A DNA stretch of 64,000 nt from Psychrobacter sp. PL19 (GCF_017875835.1 NZ_JAGING010000001.1:558001-622000); one strand, 5' to 3'. Positions 27,056-37,592 are shown, numbered from the stretch's first letter. The notes: generated by a model not told the origin, from the letters alone. Numbers and translations: made by a program.

Positions 27056-27228
27056 TTATTCCCACTCAATAGTAGCCAGTGGCTTGCTCGATACATCATA
27101 AGTCACGCGCGACACCTCGGCAATCTCATTCATAATGCGATTAGACACGGTCTCAATCAAATCATACGGCAGATGCGCAAAGCGCGCAGTCATAAAGTCC
27201 ACAGTCTCAACGGCACATAGCGCGCTCT
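27056..27228 (-). pseudogene. Displaced copy of the guaA 3' end
   Basis: About 170 bp that repeats the last 57 codons and stop of guaA (28337-28508) with roughly ten differences (about 94% identity by eye). Homology ends abruptly near 27228. Same orientation as guaA and about 1.1 kb downstream of it. This is the arrangement left when an element integrates into a gene's 3' end and brings its own replacement end. Confidence 0.88.
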
Positions 27229-27255
27229 AATAATTCATAGCACTCCACTGTTAAC

Positions 27256-28254
27256 TCACTTTTTCTTCTTTTTCTCTGCACGTTTTTTCTCAATTAAGGC
27301 TTGCGCGGTAGCGTTATCCTCCCACCATTCACCCATGTCCTCCCAGTAAAGATAAGCCTGCTCCTTACCACCGATTTCTATACCTTGATTAGAACTATGC
27401 AGACCGCGAGGTCTAGTATGACGTTTTTTAAGGATTTCATGAGCGATATTAGGCAAGTTTTTCTGTGCTATATCCCAGGCTTTTTCTGCTTTGTCTAGCT
27501 TATCTTGATAGCAATAAGCCAGTACTTTGCCAAAAGCAATATTGGCGAGCATATCCTCAGGATAGCTGTCACAGAGTTGAATGATTTTTTGGTATTGCTC
27601 GGTCAGCATATATAGCTCTACCAAGCGTTCGCGTATGCCTAGATTGTCGTTAGGACATACTTGCAATAGCTTTTCACCTTCCGTGCTTGCCAGCTCAAAA
27701 TTACCGTTGTCTGCATATACATTGGTTAATTGAAACAAAGCGCGCAAAAAGGCACGGTTTTCCATGATGCCCCAAGGCAGTTTGCTTTTTTGCCAATTAA
27801 ACTTTTGCGGAAAATATCGTAAATACAGACGCATACATTCGCGGCTACTCAGCAAGGCCAAAAAGCTATCGCCATGCTCCTCGCATAAAAACGCTAAGTT
27901 AAAATAAGCATCAGGGTCATCTATATTTTCTAATACCAAAAACTCTGCCACATCACGAGCGGCTTCATAACCATTTTTCTCCAAAGTCATCCGAATTACT
28001 TGAAACGAGGTAGGCGGCTGTTCACCGACCTCTTGCATGATTTCATTTTGAAACTTGGTCATGACCTCATTCATGATGTCATTAATATCACGACCCTTTT
28101 TTACCTCTGTCTCAACAAAGGCTTTGACTCTTATATTAAGAGCACTACCAGCACTGTCAGCACCTGACTTATTACTCGCTGATTTTTTGTTAGGAAAATC
28201 AATAACCGAATCTTCAAACATCCATTCATCTTGACCGACATGAATTAATTTCAT
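27256..28254 (-). CDS. Tetratricopeptide-repeat protein of unknown function
   Basis: 332 residues with helical TPR-like repeats in the middle (DPDAYFNLAFLCEEHGDSFLAL, FQLTNVYADNGNFELASTEGEKLL, LANIAFGKVLAYCYQDKLDKAEKAW). There is a variable N-terminus and a lysine-rich tail. Resembles the ST7-like TPR proteins of bacteria but I cannot name a function. It has a good ribosome site (AAGGAG). It is the only gene between the two guaA ends, suggesting cargo of a former integrated element. Confidence 0.65.
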   Translation of the reverse strand: MKLIHVGQDEWMFEDSVIDFPNKKSASNKSGADSAGSALNIRVKAFVETEVKKGRDINDIMNEVMTKFQNEIMQEVGEQPPTSFQVIRMTLEKNGYEAARDVAEFLVLENIDDPDAYFNLAFLCEEHGDSFLALLSSRECMRLYLRYFPQKFNWQKSKLPWGIMENRAFLRALFQLTNVYADNGNFELASTEGEKLLQVCPNDNLGIRERLVELYMLTEQYQKIIQLCDSYPEDMLANIAFGKVLAYCYQDKLDKAEKAWDIAQKNLPNIAHEILKKRHTRPRGLHSSNQGIEIGGKEQAYLYWEDMGEWWEDNATAQALIEKKRAEKKKKK

Positions 28255-28336
28255 AGCTTATTGCTCCTTGTTTATACCACTCTAAAATATATTGTTCTAA
28301 CATATATCATTTTGAAGCTAAGTATTAAGTAAGGTT

Positions 28337-29944
28337 TTACTCCCACTCAATAGTAGCCGGTGGCTTACTCGACACATCATAAGTCACGCGTGATACCTCA
28401 GCAATCTCATTCATAATGCGATTAGACACAGTCTCAATCAAATCATACGGCAGATGGGCAAAGCGCGCGGTCATAAAGTCCACAGTCTCAACGGCACGTA
28501 GCGCAATCACCCACGCATAGCGGCGACCATCGCCAACCACGCCGACAGATTTAATCGGTTGGAATACCGCAAACGCTTGCGCAGTCTTCTCATACCAGCC
28601 TGATTTTTCTAACTCTTCCATAAATATCGCATCAGCGGCACGTAAGATATCAGCAAATTCTTTGGTGACTTCGCCTAAGATACGCACACCTAGACCGGGT
28701 CCTGGGAACGGATGACGATTAATCATCTTCGCCGGTAAACCAAGGGTAAGACCGAGTTTACGGACTTCATCTTTAAACAAATCACGTAATGGCTCAACCA
28801 ATTCAAAGGCCAAATCATCTGGCAAACCGCCCACATTATGATGGCTCTTAATGACGTGCGCTTTACCTTGATGCGACTTAGCTGATTCAATCACGTCGGG
28901 ATAAATCGTCCCTTGCGCTAAGAATTCAACGACTTTACCATCGCCTTGCTCGCTCACTTGACGAGCACTTTCAGCGAAGACATCAATAAAGGTCTTACCG
29001 ATGATTTTACGCTTGGCTTCAGGGTCAGACTCGCCAGCCAAGGCGGTTAAGAACAACTCTTCGGCATCAACACGAATGACTTTTACGCCCATATTCTCCG
29101 CGAATATTTGCATCACTTGGTCGCCTTCATGCAGACGCAGCAGGCCAGTATCGACAAACACACAAGTCAGCTGATCGCCGATGGCTTTATGCAATAATGC
29201 CGCCACGACTGAACTGTCTACACCGCCTGACAAACCTAGCAGTACTTGCTTGTCACCGATTTGCTTCTGTAATTGTTCAATACGCATATCAATAATATTG
29301 TCGGACGTCCAGCTACCAGCGCAGCCAGCAATATCATGGACGAAACGACCCAGTAACGCCTGACCTTGCTCGGTATGAGTCACTTCAGGGTGGAACTGTA
29401 GACCATAATAATGGCGCGACTCATCAGCCATAATTGCAACTGGACAACTTGGGGTACTGGCGACGATATCGAAGCCTTGTGGCAAATCAATGACTTTATC
29501 GCCATGACTCATCCAAACATTCAGCTTACCAGCGGCGTCTTCAATGCCGTCTAACAGCTCAGATTTGCTATCAATATTAATAGTCGATGCGCCAAACTCA
29601 TGGATGTCACTGGCGTGAACTTTGCCACCGAAGCGCTCTGCCATCGCTTGCATACCGTAGCAAATACCTAATACTGGTACGCCTAAGTCAAATACGGCAT
29701 CATTAATGCGCGGGCTGTTTTCGGCATGTACGCTTTCAGGGCCACCCGATAGAATGATGCCTTTTGCGCCAAAATCAATGATGCGCTGGGTGTCGATATC
29801 GTAGGGAAACATCTCGCAAAATACGCCAGAATCACGTACACGGCGGGCGATAAGTTGGCTGTACTGCGAGCCAAAATCAAGAATTAAGATGCGGTCTTCT
29901 TTGATAGTAGGGGTGGCAGCATTGGGCGTAGTGGCGGTTGTCAT
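28337..29944 (-). CDS. guaA: GMP synthase (glutamine-hydrolysing)
   Basis: Converts XMP to GMP using glutamine and ATP. Glutamine amidotransferase domain with [18 protein letters not shown] and the catalytic Cys in GICYGMQ (near residue 95). The ATP pyrophosphatase domain has the P-loop [10 protein letters not shown], and the dimerisation domain ends [10 protein letters not shown]. At 535 residues it is normal. Its 3' end is repeated at 27056-27228. The mismatches between the copies are mostly synonymous, so this copy is functional. Confidence 0.97.
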   Translation of the reverse strand: MTTATTPNAATPTIKEDRILILDFGSQYSQLIARRVRDSGVFCEMFPYDIDTQRIIDFGAKGIILSGGPESVHAENSPRINDAVFDLGVPVLGICYGMQAMAERFGGKVHASDIHEFGASTINIDSKSELLDGIEDAAGKLNVWMSHGDKVIDLPQGFDIVASTPSCPVAIMADESRHYYGLQFHPEVTHTEQGQALLGRFVHDIAGCAGSWTSDNIIDMRIEQLQKQIGDKQVLLGLSGGVDSSVVAALLHKAIGDQLTCVFVDTGLLRLHEGDQVMQIFAENMGVKVIRVDAEELFLTALAGESDPEAKRKIIGKTFIDVFAESARQVSEQGDGKVVEFLAQGTIYPDVIESAKSHQGKAHVIKSHHNVGGLPDDLAFELVEPLRDLFKDEVRKLGLTLGLPAKMINRHPFPGPGLGVRILGEVTKEFADILRAADAIFMEELEKSGWYEKTAQAFAVFQPIKSVGVVGDGRRYAWVIALRAVETVDFMTARFAHLPYDLIETVSNRIMNEIAEVSRVTYDVSSKPPATIEWE

Positions 29945-30548
29945 GAATAGGTGTCCATCAATAGATAAAATTGGTGAGCTATTTTAACAAGTTTAAGCGG
30001 GATAATGGCGGTTAGAATGTCGATTATTTAGGACTATTTTTATTTTATCTTACTAATGTCTAGTCTATATAAAATAGTGGCTTATATTGTGATATGCTAA
30101 AAAATCAATATTATATTTTAGAACTGCCTGTTTTTATAGTTAGGCCTGTATCTTTTTCATAGCAATTCACACCTATAAAGGGTTAAAAGCACTCATTAGA
30201 ATACCAAGATTAGACTATCAAAGCCTGTTTAGAACTAGAGCTGCACTATATTAGTATAATTGGTCTAATTTAAAAACGATGCCGTGTTATTGGCATGAAT
30301 TTTTTACAGCCTCTGTCATGCGTGCGAATAGTAAGCAAAATTTATATCAGTAGCACCTTGATATAGACAACTTTCTCTTATGTAGAACTGACTATATGGC
30401 TCTAATAGAGATTATTTACGAATTGCATTCACCATCCAGCTGTCAGCAGGTTTGCCAGCAAGAAAATTATCCCCTACATTGTTCAAATCCCAATTATAAT
30501 GAATAACTATGGTAAATAGTTATAATAAATCAATAGGTTATAGCCCCT
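29945..30548. other. 604-bp intergenic region with a degenerate MITE
   Basis: Divergent region between guaA and the FAD oxidase gene; should hold both promoters. Copy c of the MITE lies at 30256-30396. The rest shows no gene. Confidence 0.5.
30256..30396 (+). mobile_element. MITE copy c (degenerate, 141 bp)
   Basis: Left end TATAATTGGTCTAATTTAAA, right end complement TATAGTCAGTTCTACATA. The centre holds ACAGCCTCTGTCATGCGTG and AGTAAGCAAAATTTATATCAGTAGCACC, a worn version of the family core. Confidence 0.6.
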
Positions 30549-32348
30549 ATGAGCAACATTAAATCTCTTATTCGTAAAGCCACCAAGCCTGCCTCTACTG
30601 CAGTGACATCGACTACTAAAAATACTGACCATACCAGGTTAGATACCGCCTCAAAAAGTAATATGCCCGTCAATTCACCCATCAACACACCCATCAACAC
30701 ACCCATCAATACACCCATCAACACACCCATAGAGCAGACCCGCTGGAATGGCTGGGGCAATGTGAATATCAATAAAAAAGTATCGTCACACGGTGCGAAA
30801 TTAATTAAATCACACATCGGCAAAACCAAAAAACTATCGTCGGTTAGCCTACAAGAGGTACTCAAGAAAGTACCGAAATCACGCTTGCCTGCTGCCATCA
30901 TTAACCTCGACATGGTTTCTATCGATAATGAAGACAGACTCAGACATGCCCGTGGACAAAGCTTTCCTGATTGGATAGCCATGCACGGCGGCGACTTTGA
31001 GGTATTCCCTGATGGGGTAGCGATGCCGCAAAGCACCAGCGATATCGAGATATTGCTACAATTGGCGCGCGAACATGACCTTATCGTTATCCCTTATGGT
31101 GGCGGCACGTCAGTGGTCGGGCACATCAACCCACCAAAGGACGCGCGTCCTGTATTAACCGTGGCAATGAGTAAGATGGATCAGCTCATCGACTTGGATA
31201 CTGAAAGCCAAATTGCCACCTTTGGCGCAGGCTCGCAGGGGCCAACCGTTGAGGCGCAACTGGGCGAGCACGGCTACCGGCTAGGGCATTATCCGCAGTC
31301 TTGGGAGCTATCGACACTTGGCGGCTGGATTGCTGCCCGCTCTAGTGGTCAGCAATCATTAGGCTATGGACGTATCGAGCAAATGTTTGCTGGTGGGACC
31401 TTAGTAACGCCGCAAGGGGTGCTCAATATCGCTGATATTCCAGCGTCATCAGCAGGCCCTGATCTGCGTGAAATGATGATGGGTACTGAAGGTCGCGCTG
31501 GTATTTTTACTGAAGTCAAAATGCGCGTTCAGCCTCAGCCTGAAGAAGAGCTATTCAAAGTTGTATTTTTACCTAACTGGGAAGCGGGTAAAGCAGTGCT
31601 CAGACAAGCGGTACAAAAGAACATCCGCCTCTCTATGCTACGTTTAAGTAATGCGGTCGAGACCAATGCTCATCTGCATTTGGGTACCAGTCCCAGTCAG
31701 TTTTTGGCCATTAGTACTTATCTAAAAGCGCGTGGGCTAGACTCGCAAAAAGTCATGCTTACTTATGGCGTAACAGGCGATAAAGCGCAGAATAAACTGG
31801 CACTCAATCAGTTCAAACAGCTATTAAAACAATATGGTGGCGTGAGTGGCAAGTTAGCAGATCTGATGGGCAAAATATGGGCGCATGGACGTTTTAAATT
31901 CCCTTATCTACGCGGTACCTTGTGGGAAAAAGGCATCATGGTCGATACCTTTGAGACCGCGACCAACTGGAACAATATCGACGAGCAGATGCAACAGATG
32001 CAAGAAGCGGTGCGAACCTCTTTGTCAGATGAAGGCGAAGAGGTGATGGCATTCACGCATATTTCGCATGTCTATAAACAAGGTGCTAGTCTTTATACCA
32101 CCTACTTTTTTAGAGCTGGTAAAGACCACACCAGTACGCTCGCCCGCTGGCAAAAAATCAAACATGCCGCCAGTTTAAGTCTGGCCAATGGCACCGCCAC
32201 GATATCGCATCAGCATGGTGTTGGCCGTGATCACGCCCCTTACCTTGCTGTCGAAAAAGGCGAGCTGGGTATCCAGGTGACTAAAGATATGCTCAAAAGC
32301 TTAGATCCCGAAAAACGTATGAATCCGGGCGCGTTGCTCGAAGACTAG
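30549..32348 (+). CDS. AGPS-like FAD-binding oxidase
   Basis: 599-residue FAD enzyme resembling alkylglycerone-phosphate synthase and glycolate/D-lactate oxidases. Vanillyl-oxidase-type FAD motif IVIPYGGGTSVVGHINP, STLGGWIAARSSGQQSLGYG, MGTEGRAGIFTEV, and the C-terminal HQHGVGRDHAPY typical of AGPS-type proteins. The N-terminus has a low-complexity Thr/Asn/Pro stretch with four NTPI repeats (bases 30680-30730). Heads a cluster with GlpD-like and FGGY genes. True substrate unknown; a glycerolipid-linked role is inference from context. Confidence 0.78.
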   Translation: MSNIKSLIRKATKPASTAVTSTTKNTDHTRLDTASKSNMPVNSPINTPINTPINTPINTPIEQTRWNGWGNVNINKKVSSHGAKLIKSHIGKTKKLSSVSLQEVLKKVPKSRLPAAIINLDMVSIDNEDRLRHARGQSFPDWIAMHGGDFEVFPDGVAMPQSTSDIEILLQLAREHDLIVIPYGGGTSVVGHINPPKDARPVLTVAMSKMDQLIDLDTESQIATFGAGSQGPTVEAQLGEHGYRLGHYPQSWELSTLGGWIAARSSGQQSLGYGRIEQMFAGGTLVTPQGVLNIADIPASSAGPDLREMMMGTEGRAGIFTEVKMRVQPQPEEELFKVVFLPNWEAGKAVLRQAVQKNIRLSMLRLSNAVETNAHLHLGTSPSQFLAISTYLKARGLDSQKVMLTYGVTGDKAQNKLALNQFKQLLKQYGGVSGKLADLMGKIWAHGRFKFPYLRGTLWEKGIMVDTFETATNWNNIDEQMQQMQEAVRTSLSDEGEEVMAFTHISHVYKQGASLYTTYFFRAGKDHTSTLARWQKIKHAASLSLANGTATISHQHGVGRDHAPYLAVEKGELGIQVTKDMLKSLDPEKRMNPGALLED

Positions 32349-32513
32349 CACGGCTATTTGGTTAAAGCTGCTCTGCTAAATTGGCTGGGTTGACAAAATT
32401 GACCAAGCTAATCCAAGTTAAGCTAAGCCAAAGCTATATCACCCTTTGATTGTTAGCGTACTACCATTTGATCGTTAGCGCATTACCATTAGGTGTCTTA
32501 AGATGAGTCATTT

Positions 32514-34277
32514 ATGAACCAAACCAAACAATACCAACAGCGGCAGCAGGCACTGGCTCCCCTATCACGCTCTGAACCGTGGGATATGTTAATCATCGGT
32601 GGTGGTATTACTGGCGCTGGAATTGCTCGAGAAGCGGTACGCCGAGGCTTAGCCGTTTTATTAATTGAGCAAAAAGACTTTGCTTGGGGCACCTCTAGCC
32701 GCTCTAGCAAGATGGTACATGGCGGGCTACGCTACATTGCCTCAGGTGATTTCAAGACTACCTTGCTCAGCGTACGTGAGCGTGAACGAATGCTCAACGA
32801 GGCCGGTGGCTTGGTCAACGAGATGCACTACGTTATGCCACATTATAAAGGCAAGTTTCCACCACCGTGGATATTCAATAGCCTACTTAGGGTATACGAT
32901 AAGCTGGCTGGCCAGCGCTATTTCAAGTATTTTAAAAAAGACGCTTTTTCAAATTTTGATCCTGGTATCAAGCAAGATAACTTTTTGGGTGCCAGTCAGT
33001 TTAGTGACGCGGTGACTGATGATTCGCGCCTAGTAATGCGCGTGCTAGAAGAAGCTATCCATGAAGGCGCTTACGCTATTAACTACCTCAAAGCTGAATC
33101 GTTAATTACGGATGAGCAAGGCTTAATCGTAGGTGCTACTCTGGTAGACACTACCTCTGATCCAATTATTAAGGGCATGTCTGAAAATACTGTAGAAAAA
33201 ACAACAGAAAGCTCAGAAAACAGCGAAGCAGCTCATACGACTAGTAGTCATACTTACGAAGTCCATGCCAAAGTGGTGGTCAGCGCTACTGGCGCTTGGG
33301 CAGACGACTTAAGAATGCAAGCAAGCAGCCAGACTGAACAAACCTTTCGCAAACAAATTCGTCCCTCTCGGGGCAGTCATTTGGTGGTCAGTCAAGAGCG
33401 CCTTCCTATTGAGCAAGCCTATACCTTATTGCACCCAGTCGATAAAAGAGCATTTTTTGTCTTTCCATGGGAGACCCGATCAGTCATTGGTACTACTGAC
33501 TTGGACCATCCACCATTAGACGATGAAGAGGTGGGTATCACTAGCGTAGAGCTGGATTATTTATTGACTGGGGCAAACGACCTTTTTGATAGTGCCCACC
33601 TGACTAAAGAGGATGTGATCAGCACTTGGGCAGGGGTACGTCCACTTATTTCAGAAGGCGGCGATGGCAAGCGAGTCAGCCCCAGTAAAGAAAAGCGCGA
33701 CCATAGCGTGTGGCTAGATAATAACTTAGTAACCGTGAGTGGCGGCAAGCTTACGACCTTTCGCCTTATTGCACTTGATGTGTTGAAGGTTTGCCAAAAA
33801 GTTATAGCTCTTGATCAAGCTGCTGTTGAAGATGGCAAAGTTAATAATGACAAAGTTAATAATGACAAAGTTGTTAACGACAAAGTCTTTAGCAAGCAAG
33901 CCCCGACCAGTGCCAAGTTTGCGACGTTGCCCCAACCGCTGCAAGAGCGCTTGCCAGGGTTTTATGGTCGACAGCTCGACACCTTACTTGAGCTGGCGCA
34001 TGAAGATGATTTGGCTTATGTTGCCGACAGCAATACCATCTGGGCAGAAGTCCGATTTGCTGCCCGTCATGAGCAGGTCATTCATTTAGATGATTTATTA
34101 CTGCGGCGCACTCGCTTAGGTCTTATCTTAACCAATGGGGCGATGATTCCGTCAGTTAGTGACAGATTTAAGCAAATATGTCAGCAGGAGCTGAGCTGGG
34201 ATGAGCAAAAGTGGCAGCAAGAAGTTCTGCGCTATAAAGACATATGGCAGCGCTACTATCATCTGCCTGCGGCCTAG
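32514..34277 (+). CDS. Glycerol-3-phosphate dehydrogenase/oxidase (GlpD-like)
   Basis: 587-residue FAD enzyme oxidising glycerol 3-phosphate to dihydroxyacetone phosphate, usually at the inner membrane. FAD loop LIIGGGITGAGIAREAVRRG, WGTSSRSSKMVHGGLRYI, the domain RPSRGSHLVV, and VIGTTDLDHPPL are all typical of GlpD. Asn/Asp/Lys-rich tandem units near 33830-33890 (KVNNDKVNNDKV) form a variable loop. Lies between the AGPS-like oxidase and the FGGY kinase on the same strand. Confidence 0.85.
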   Translation: MNQTKQYQQRQQALAPLSRSEPWDMLIIGGGITGAGIAREAVRRGLAVLLIEQKDFAWGTSSRSSKMVHGGLRYIASGDFKTTLLSVRERERMLNEAGGLVNEMHYVMPHYKGKFPPPWIFNSLLRVYDKLAGQRYFKYFKKDAFSNFDPGIKQDNFLGASQFSDAVTDDSRLVMRVLEEAIHEGAYAINYLKAESLITDEQGLIVGATLVDTTSDPIIKGMSENTVEKTTESSENSEAAHTTSSHTYEVHAKVVVSATGAWADDLRMQASSQTEQTFRKQIRPSRGSHLVVSQERLPIEQAYTLLHPVDKRAFFVFPWETRSVIGTTDLDHPPLDDEEVGITSVELDYLLTGANDLFDSAHLTKEDVISTWAGVRPLISEGGDGKRVSPSKEKRDHSVWLDNNLVTVSGGKLTTFRLIALDVLKVCQKVIALDQAAVEDGKVNNDKVNNDKVVNDKVFSKQAPTSAKFATLPQPLQERLPGFYGRQLDTLLELAHEDDLAYVADSNTIWAEVRFAARHEQVIHLDDLLLRRTRLGLILTNGAMIPSVSDRFKQICQQELSWDEQKWQQEVLRYKDIWQRYYHLPAA

Positions 34278-34304
34278 CACTTTTTTATATGATATTAATA
34301 GACA

Positions 34305-34381
34305 AGTGCTACTGGTATAAGTTTTCCGCAGCCTCTGTCTGCGTAGGCACAGCAAGCAAGGAACACTTATACCAGTAGCAC
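34305..34381. mobile_element. MITE copy d (hairpin core only)
   Basis: CTACTGGTATAAG and CTTATACCAGTAG are perfect hairpin arms around GCAGCCTCTGTCTGCGTAG, but no TATAGT ends are seen. It sits in the 165 bp between the GlpD and FGGY genes, where it could lower read-through. Confidence 0.75.
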
Positions 34382-34441
34382 GCTATAATCATAGTATTTT
34401 TAGTGAGCTATATATCTATTTCCACATAGTAAAGGACTACT

Positions 34442-36010
34442 ATGACCAACAACCTTGATGCCCCTATTTATTTCTTAGCCATCGACAATGGTACTCAAAG
34501 CGTCAGAGCGCTTATTTTTGACCAATTTGGCACAGAGATTGCCAAAGCCCGCGTCCCTATTGAGCCCTATTTTTCAACTCAAGCCAGCTTTGCTGAGCAG
34601 CATGCCGACTATTATTGGCAAAAGTTAAGCGAGGCCTGCCAGCAGTTGTGGCAAACCTGCGACATTACCCCAACGCAAATTGTAGGGGTCAGTCTCGCGA
34701 CCCAGCGCTACACTATGATATGTTTGGATAAGGATAAACAGCCACTACGCCCAGCCATTGTTTGGATGGATTTTCGCCAAGGTGAGCCCAATGATTTAGG
34801 CTTTCTCAGCCCGCTTACTAAATTGATCGGCATGGGCGAACTGGTAGAAGAAGCCCAACAAAAAGCGCGCTGCAATTGGCTTGCCCATCATGAGCCAGAG
34901 ATTTGGGCAAAAACAGCACATTATGTTAATTTGTCAGCATACCTGACCTATCAGCTCACAGCTCAATTGGCCGATTCTACCGGTCATGCCCTAGGCTATC
35001 TACCCTATGACTACAAGGCGCAAGCCTGGTTTAAGCCCAGTAATCTCAAATGGCGATTGTTCAGTTGCCGACTAGAACAGATGCCCACGCTCATTTCACC
35101 GGGGCAGCAGCTCGGTAGCATTACCGCTAAGGCCGCAGCAGCTACTGGTATTCTGGAAGGCACACTAATGATAGCGGCCGCCAGCGATAAGGCTTGTGAA
35201 GCCTTGGGATCAGCCGGTCTCGCGGCCGACACCGCTTGTTTAAGCTTTGGTACCACTGCCACCATCAACACGACCTCAACGGGTTACGTCGAGATTCTCA
35301 AACATATGCCCTCCTATACGGCAGCCGCGCCGAACTACTACAATCATGAATATATGATATATCGAGGATTTTGGATGGTCAGTTGGTTCAAAGAGCAGTT
35401 CGCCCATTACGAAGAACAACTTGCCAAGACTCAAGGTATCGATACCGAAAAGCTACTCGATCAAGCGATCAAAGACATTCCGGCAGGATGCATGGGGCTG
35501 ATGATGCAGCCGTATTGGTCGCCAGGCGTGCGTCATCCTGGTCTTGAGGGCAAGGGTGCGTTCATTGGCTTTGGTGATGTACACACTCGGGCGCACGTCT
35601 ACCGCGCTATCTTAGAGGGGCTCGCCTACGAGCTCAAGCTTGGCTTTGATACCATTGAGAAGCGCACTCGCAAACCCATTAAACACTTGCGGGTCTCTGG
35701 TGGCGGCTCACAAAGTGACTCGGCCATGCAGCTCACGGCAGATATCTTTGGCATGCCCGCTTACCGCCCACACACCTTTGAGGCAACCGGGCTAGGCGCC
35801 GCCATTAACTGCGCGGTTGGTCTTGGCATCTATCCTGACCACTTAACAGCTACTGAAGCGATGACCCATTTGGGCGATGAGTTCTTGCCCATTGACGCCA
35901 ATGTTCAGCTGTACAAGCGCTTGTACCATGAAGTTTATCTCAAAATGTATGACCGCTTGCAACCCTTGTATCACAGCATTCAAGACATTACGGGTTACCC
36001 TGAGCTATAA
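34442..36010 (+). CDS. FGGY-family carbohydrate kinase
   Basis: 522-residue ATP-dependent sugar/polyol kinase. The N-terminal phosphate loop is AIDNGTQSVRALIFD. SLATQRYTMICLDKDKQPLRPAIVWMDFR matches the substrate-side lobe, and LSFGTTATINTT and VSGGGSQSDSAMQLTADIFGMPAYRP give the ATP-side lobe. The substrate cannot be assigned; neighbours (AGPS-like, GlpD-like) suggest a glycerol or triose-like compound. Ribosome site AAAGG just upstream. Confidence 0.85.
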   Translation: MTNNLDAPIYFLAIDNGTQSVRALIFDQFGTEIAKARVPIEPYFSTQASFAEQHADYYWQKLSEACQQLWQTCDITPTQIVGVSLATQRYTMICLDKDKQPLRPAIVWMDFRQGEPNDLGFLSPLTKLIGMGELVEEAQQKARCNWLAHHEPEIWAKTAHYVNLSAYLTYQLTAQLADSTGHALGYLPYDYKAQAWFKPSNLKWRLFSCRLEQMPTLISPGQQLGSITAKAAAATGILEGTLMIAAASDKACEALGSAGLAADTACLSFGTTATINTTSTGYVEILKHMPSYTAAAPNYYNHEYMIYRGFWMVSWFKEQFAHYEEQLAKTQGIDTEKLLDQAIKDIPAGCMGLMMQPYWSPGVRHPGLEGKGAFIGFGDVHTRAHVYRAILEGLAYELKLGFDTIEKRTRKPIKHLRVSGGGSQSDSAMQLTADIFGMPAYRPHTFEATGLGAAINCAVGLGIYPDHLTATEAMTHLGDEFLPIDANVQLYKRLYHEVYLKMYDRLQPLYHSIQDITGYPEL

Positions 36011-36112
36011 ATAAACAAAGCGTCTGACCTAGACCTTCTGCGACCACCATAAGCATTGCGCTTAGGTCGCTACCGGCTAACTTAATTCTTGGAGATACAG
36101 GGGTCGGCTTAA

Positions 36113-37516
36113 GACTCGCATTCAGATAGAGCGTTTGAGTGGGCGTATTATTATCAAAGCCCACCTTTTAACCTATCAGGCGGATCACCCGATGCCATCC
36201 GCTGGGCTACGACCTACGGTATGTTTCACTGGGGGCCTGTGGCTTGGGCCATCTATTTAGTACCCGCTGTCCCTATGGCTTACTTTTATTATGTGCGTCA
36301 GACGCCGGTACTCAAAGTTAGCCAAACCTTAATGCCATTATTGGGAGAAAAGCTTGCTGGCAGTAACTGGGCCAAAATGCTAGATGTGCTATTTATCTTT
36401 GGTATGGTCGGCGGCGGCGCCACGACGTTAGGGCTCGCTTCCCCGCTTATCAATGAGGGATTATATAACCTCTTTGGTTTACCTCGTAATATCACCATGC
36501 AGATTGTGGTCTTACTGATTACCACGATGATTTTTGCTTATAGTGCGTATCAGGGGCTAAAAGGAGGTATTCAAAAACTCTCAAATATCAACTTTTACTT
36601 GGCCATCGTATTCCTATTATTTATTTTAATTGTCGGCCCCACTGTATTTATTTTAAATACTGGTTTAGAGGCTCTTGGGCGTTCTATTACAGAAATGCCG
36701 CGTATGATGACTTATATTGAACCCTTTAAAGACTTCGAGAGCTTCGGCTTTGCACATACGACATTTCCTCAAGATTGGACGGTTTTTTATTGGGCTTGGT
36801 GGTTGGTATTTGCGCCAACTATCGGACTGTTTATTGCCAAAATATCTAGAGGACGTACTATTCGTAATATGGTTGTAGGCTCCATGTTCTATGGCTCGCT
36901 TGGCTGTGCAATGTTTATGATCATCTTAGGCAATTATGGTTTATACCTACAATTGACTGGCACTGTGGATGTGGTTGCTATATTAAACAATGAATCACCC
37001 ACTGCAGCAATCTTTGCGATCTTAAATAGCCTACCGATGTCTTATTTAGTCGTTGCTGTATTTACCTTTTTAGCGCTCATCTTTACCGCAACCACATTTG
37101 ACTCTATCTCTTACATCTTAGCCTCCGTTGTGCAAGTAGAAGTAGATGATGAGCCCCATCGTTGGAATCGGCTATTTTGGGCATTCACTTTGTGTTTATT
37201 GCCTGCCATTTTGATGTTCTTAGGGGATCTACAAACCTTACAGACCGCCTCAATTATCGCCGGTGCGCCTTTGATTATCATCTTATCTATGATGATGGTA
37301 TCCGTAATTAAAGCGGCTCGCTATGATCTGTATTATCAACCTGATTATGGTCTAAAAACCATTCACATCGAAGAGTTACCTAATACTGCACCGTGGGAAG
37401 AAGGTAGGACTTCTGAATCACTAGAAGGGTCCGTATTACAACAAAACGAGGAATGGGAGCAAATGCGAGAAGATACTGAGAATGCAGAGAATGACAATGC
37501 TGAAAATGAGAAGTAA
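36113..37516 (+). pseudogene. 5'-truncated BCCT (betaine/choline/carnitine) transporter
   Basis: The open frame begins after a stop at 36110 and has no start until ATG 36221. It already reads FEWAYYYQSPPFNLSGGS and MFHWGPVAWAIY, which in BCCT carriers lie about 100-130 residues into the protein. The first two or three membrane helices are therefore missing. From there the protein is intact (PQDWTVFYWAWWLVFAPTIGLFIAKISRGRT) to an acidic, Glu/Asn-rich tail. A short product starting at 36221 is possible but would be unlikely to transport. Confidence 0.75.
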
Positions 37517-37592
37517 TTAAGATTTTTTAGAGAGTTAATAGGCTGGGTTGCGTTTGCTAACTCAGCCTTCTTTTATGTGAGTTTTAAATGAG

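Noticed and set aside
28337..29944. tRNA-type attachment site near guaA
   Set aside because: No tRNA is present; the duplicated sequence is the guaA coding end itself.
36221..37516. Intact BCCT transporter starting at ATG 36221
   Set aside because: Clear BCCT sequence continues 36 codons upstream of this ATG without a start, so the gene is truncated.
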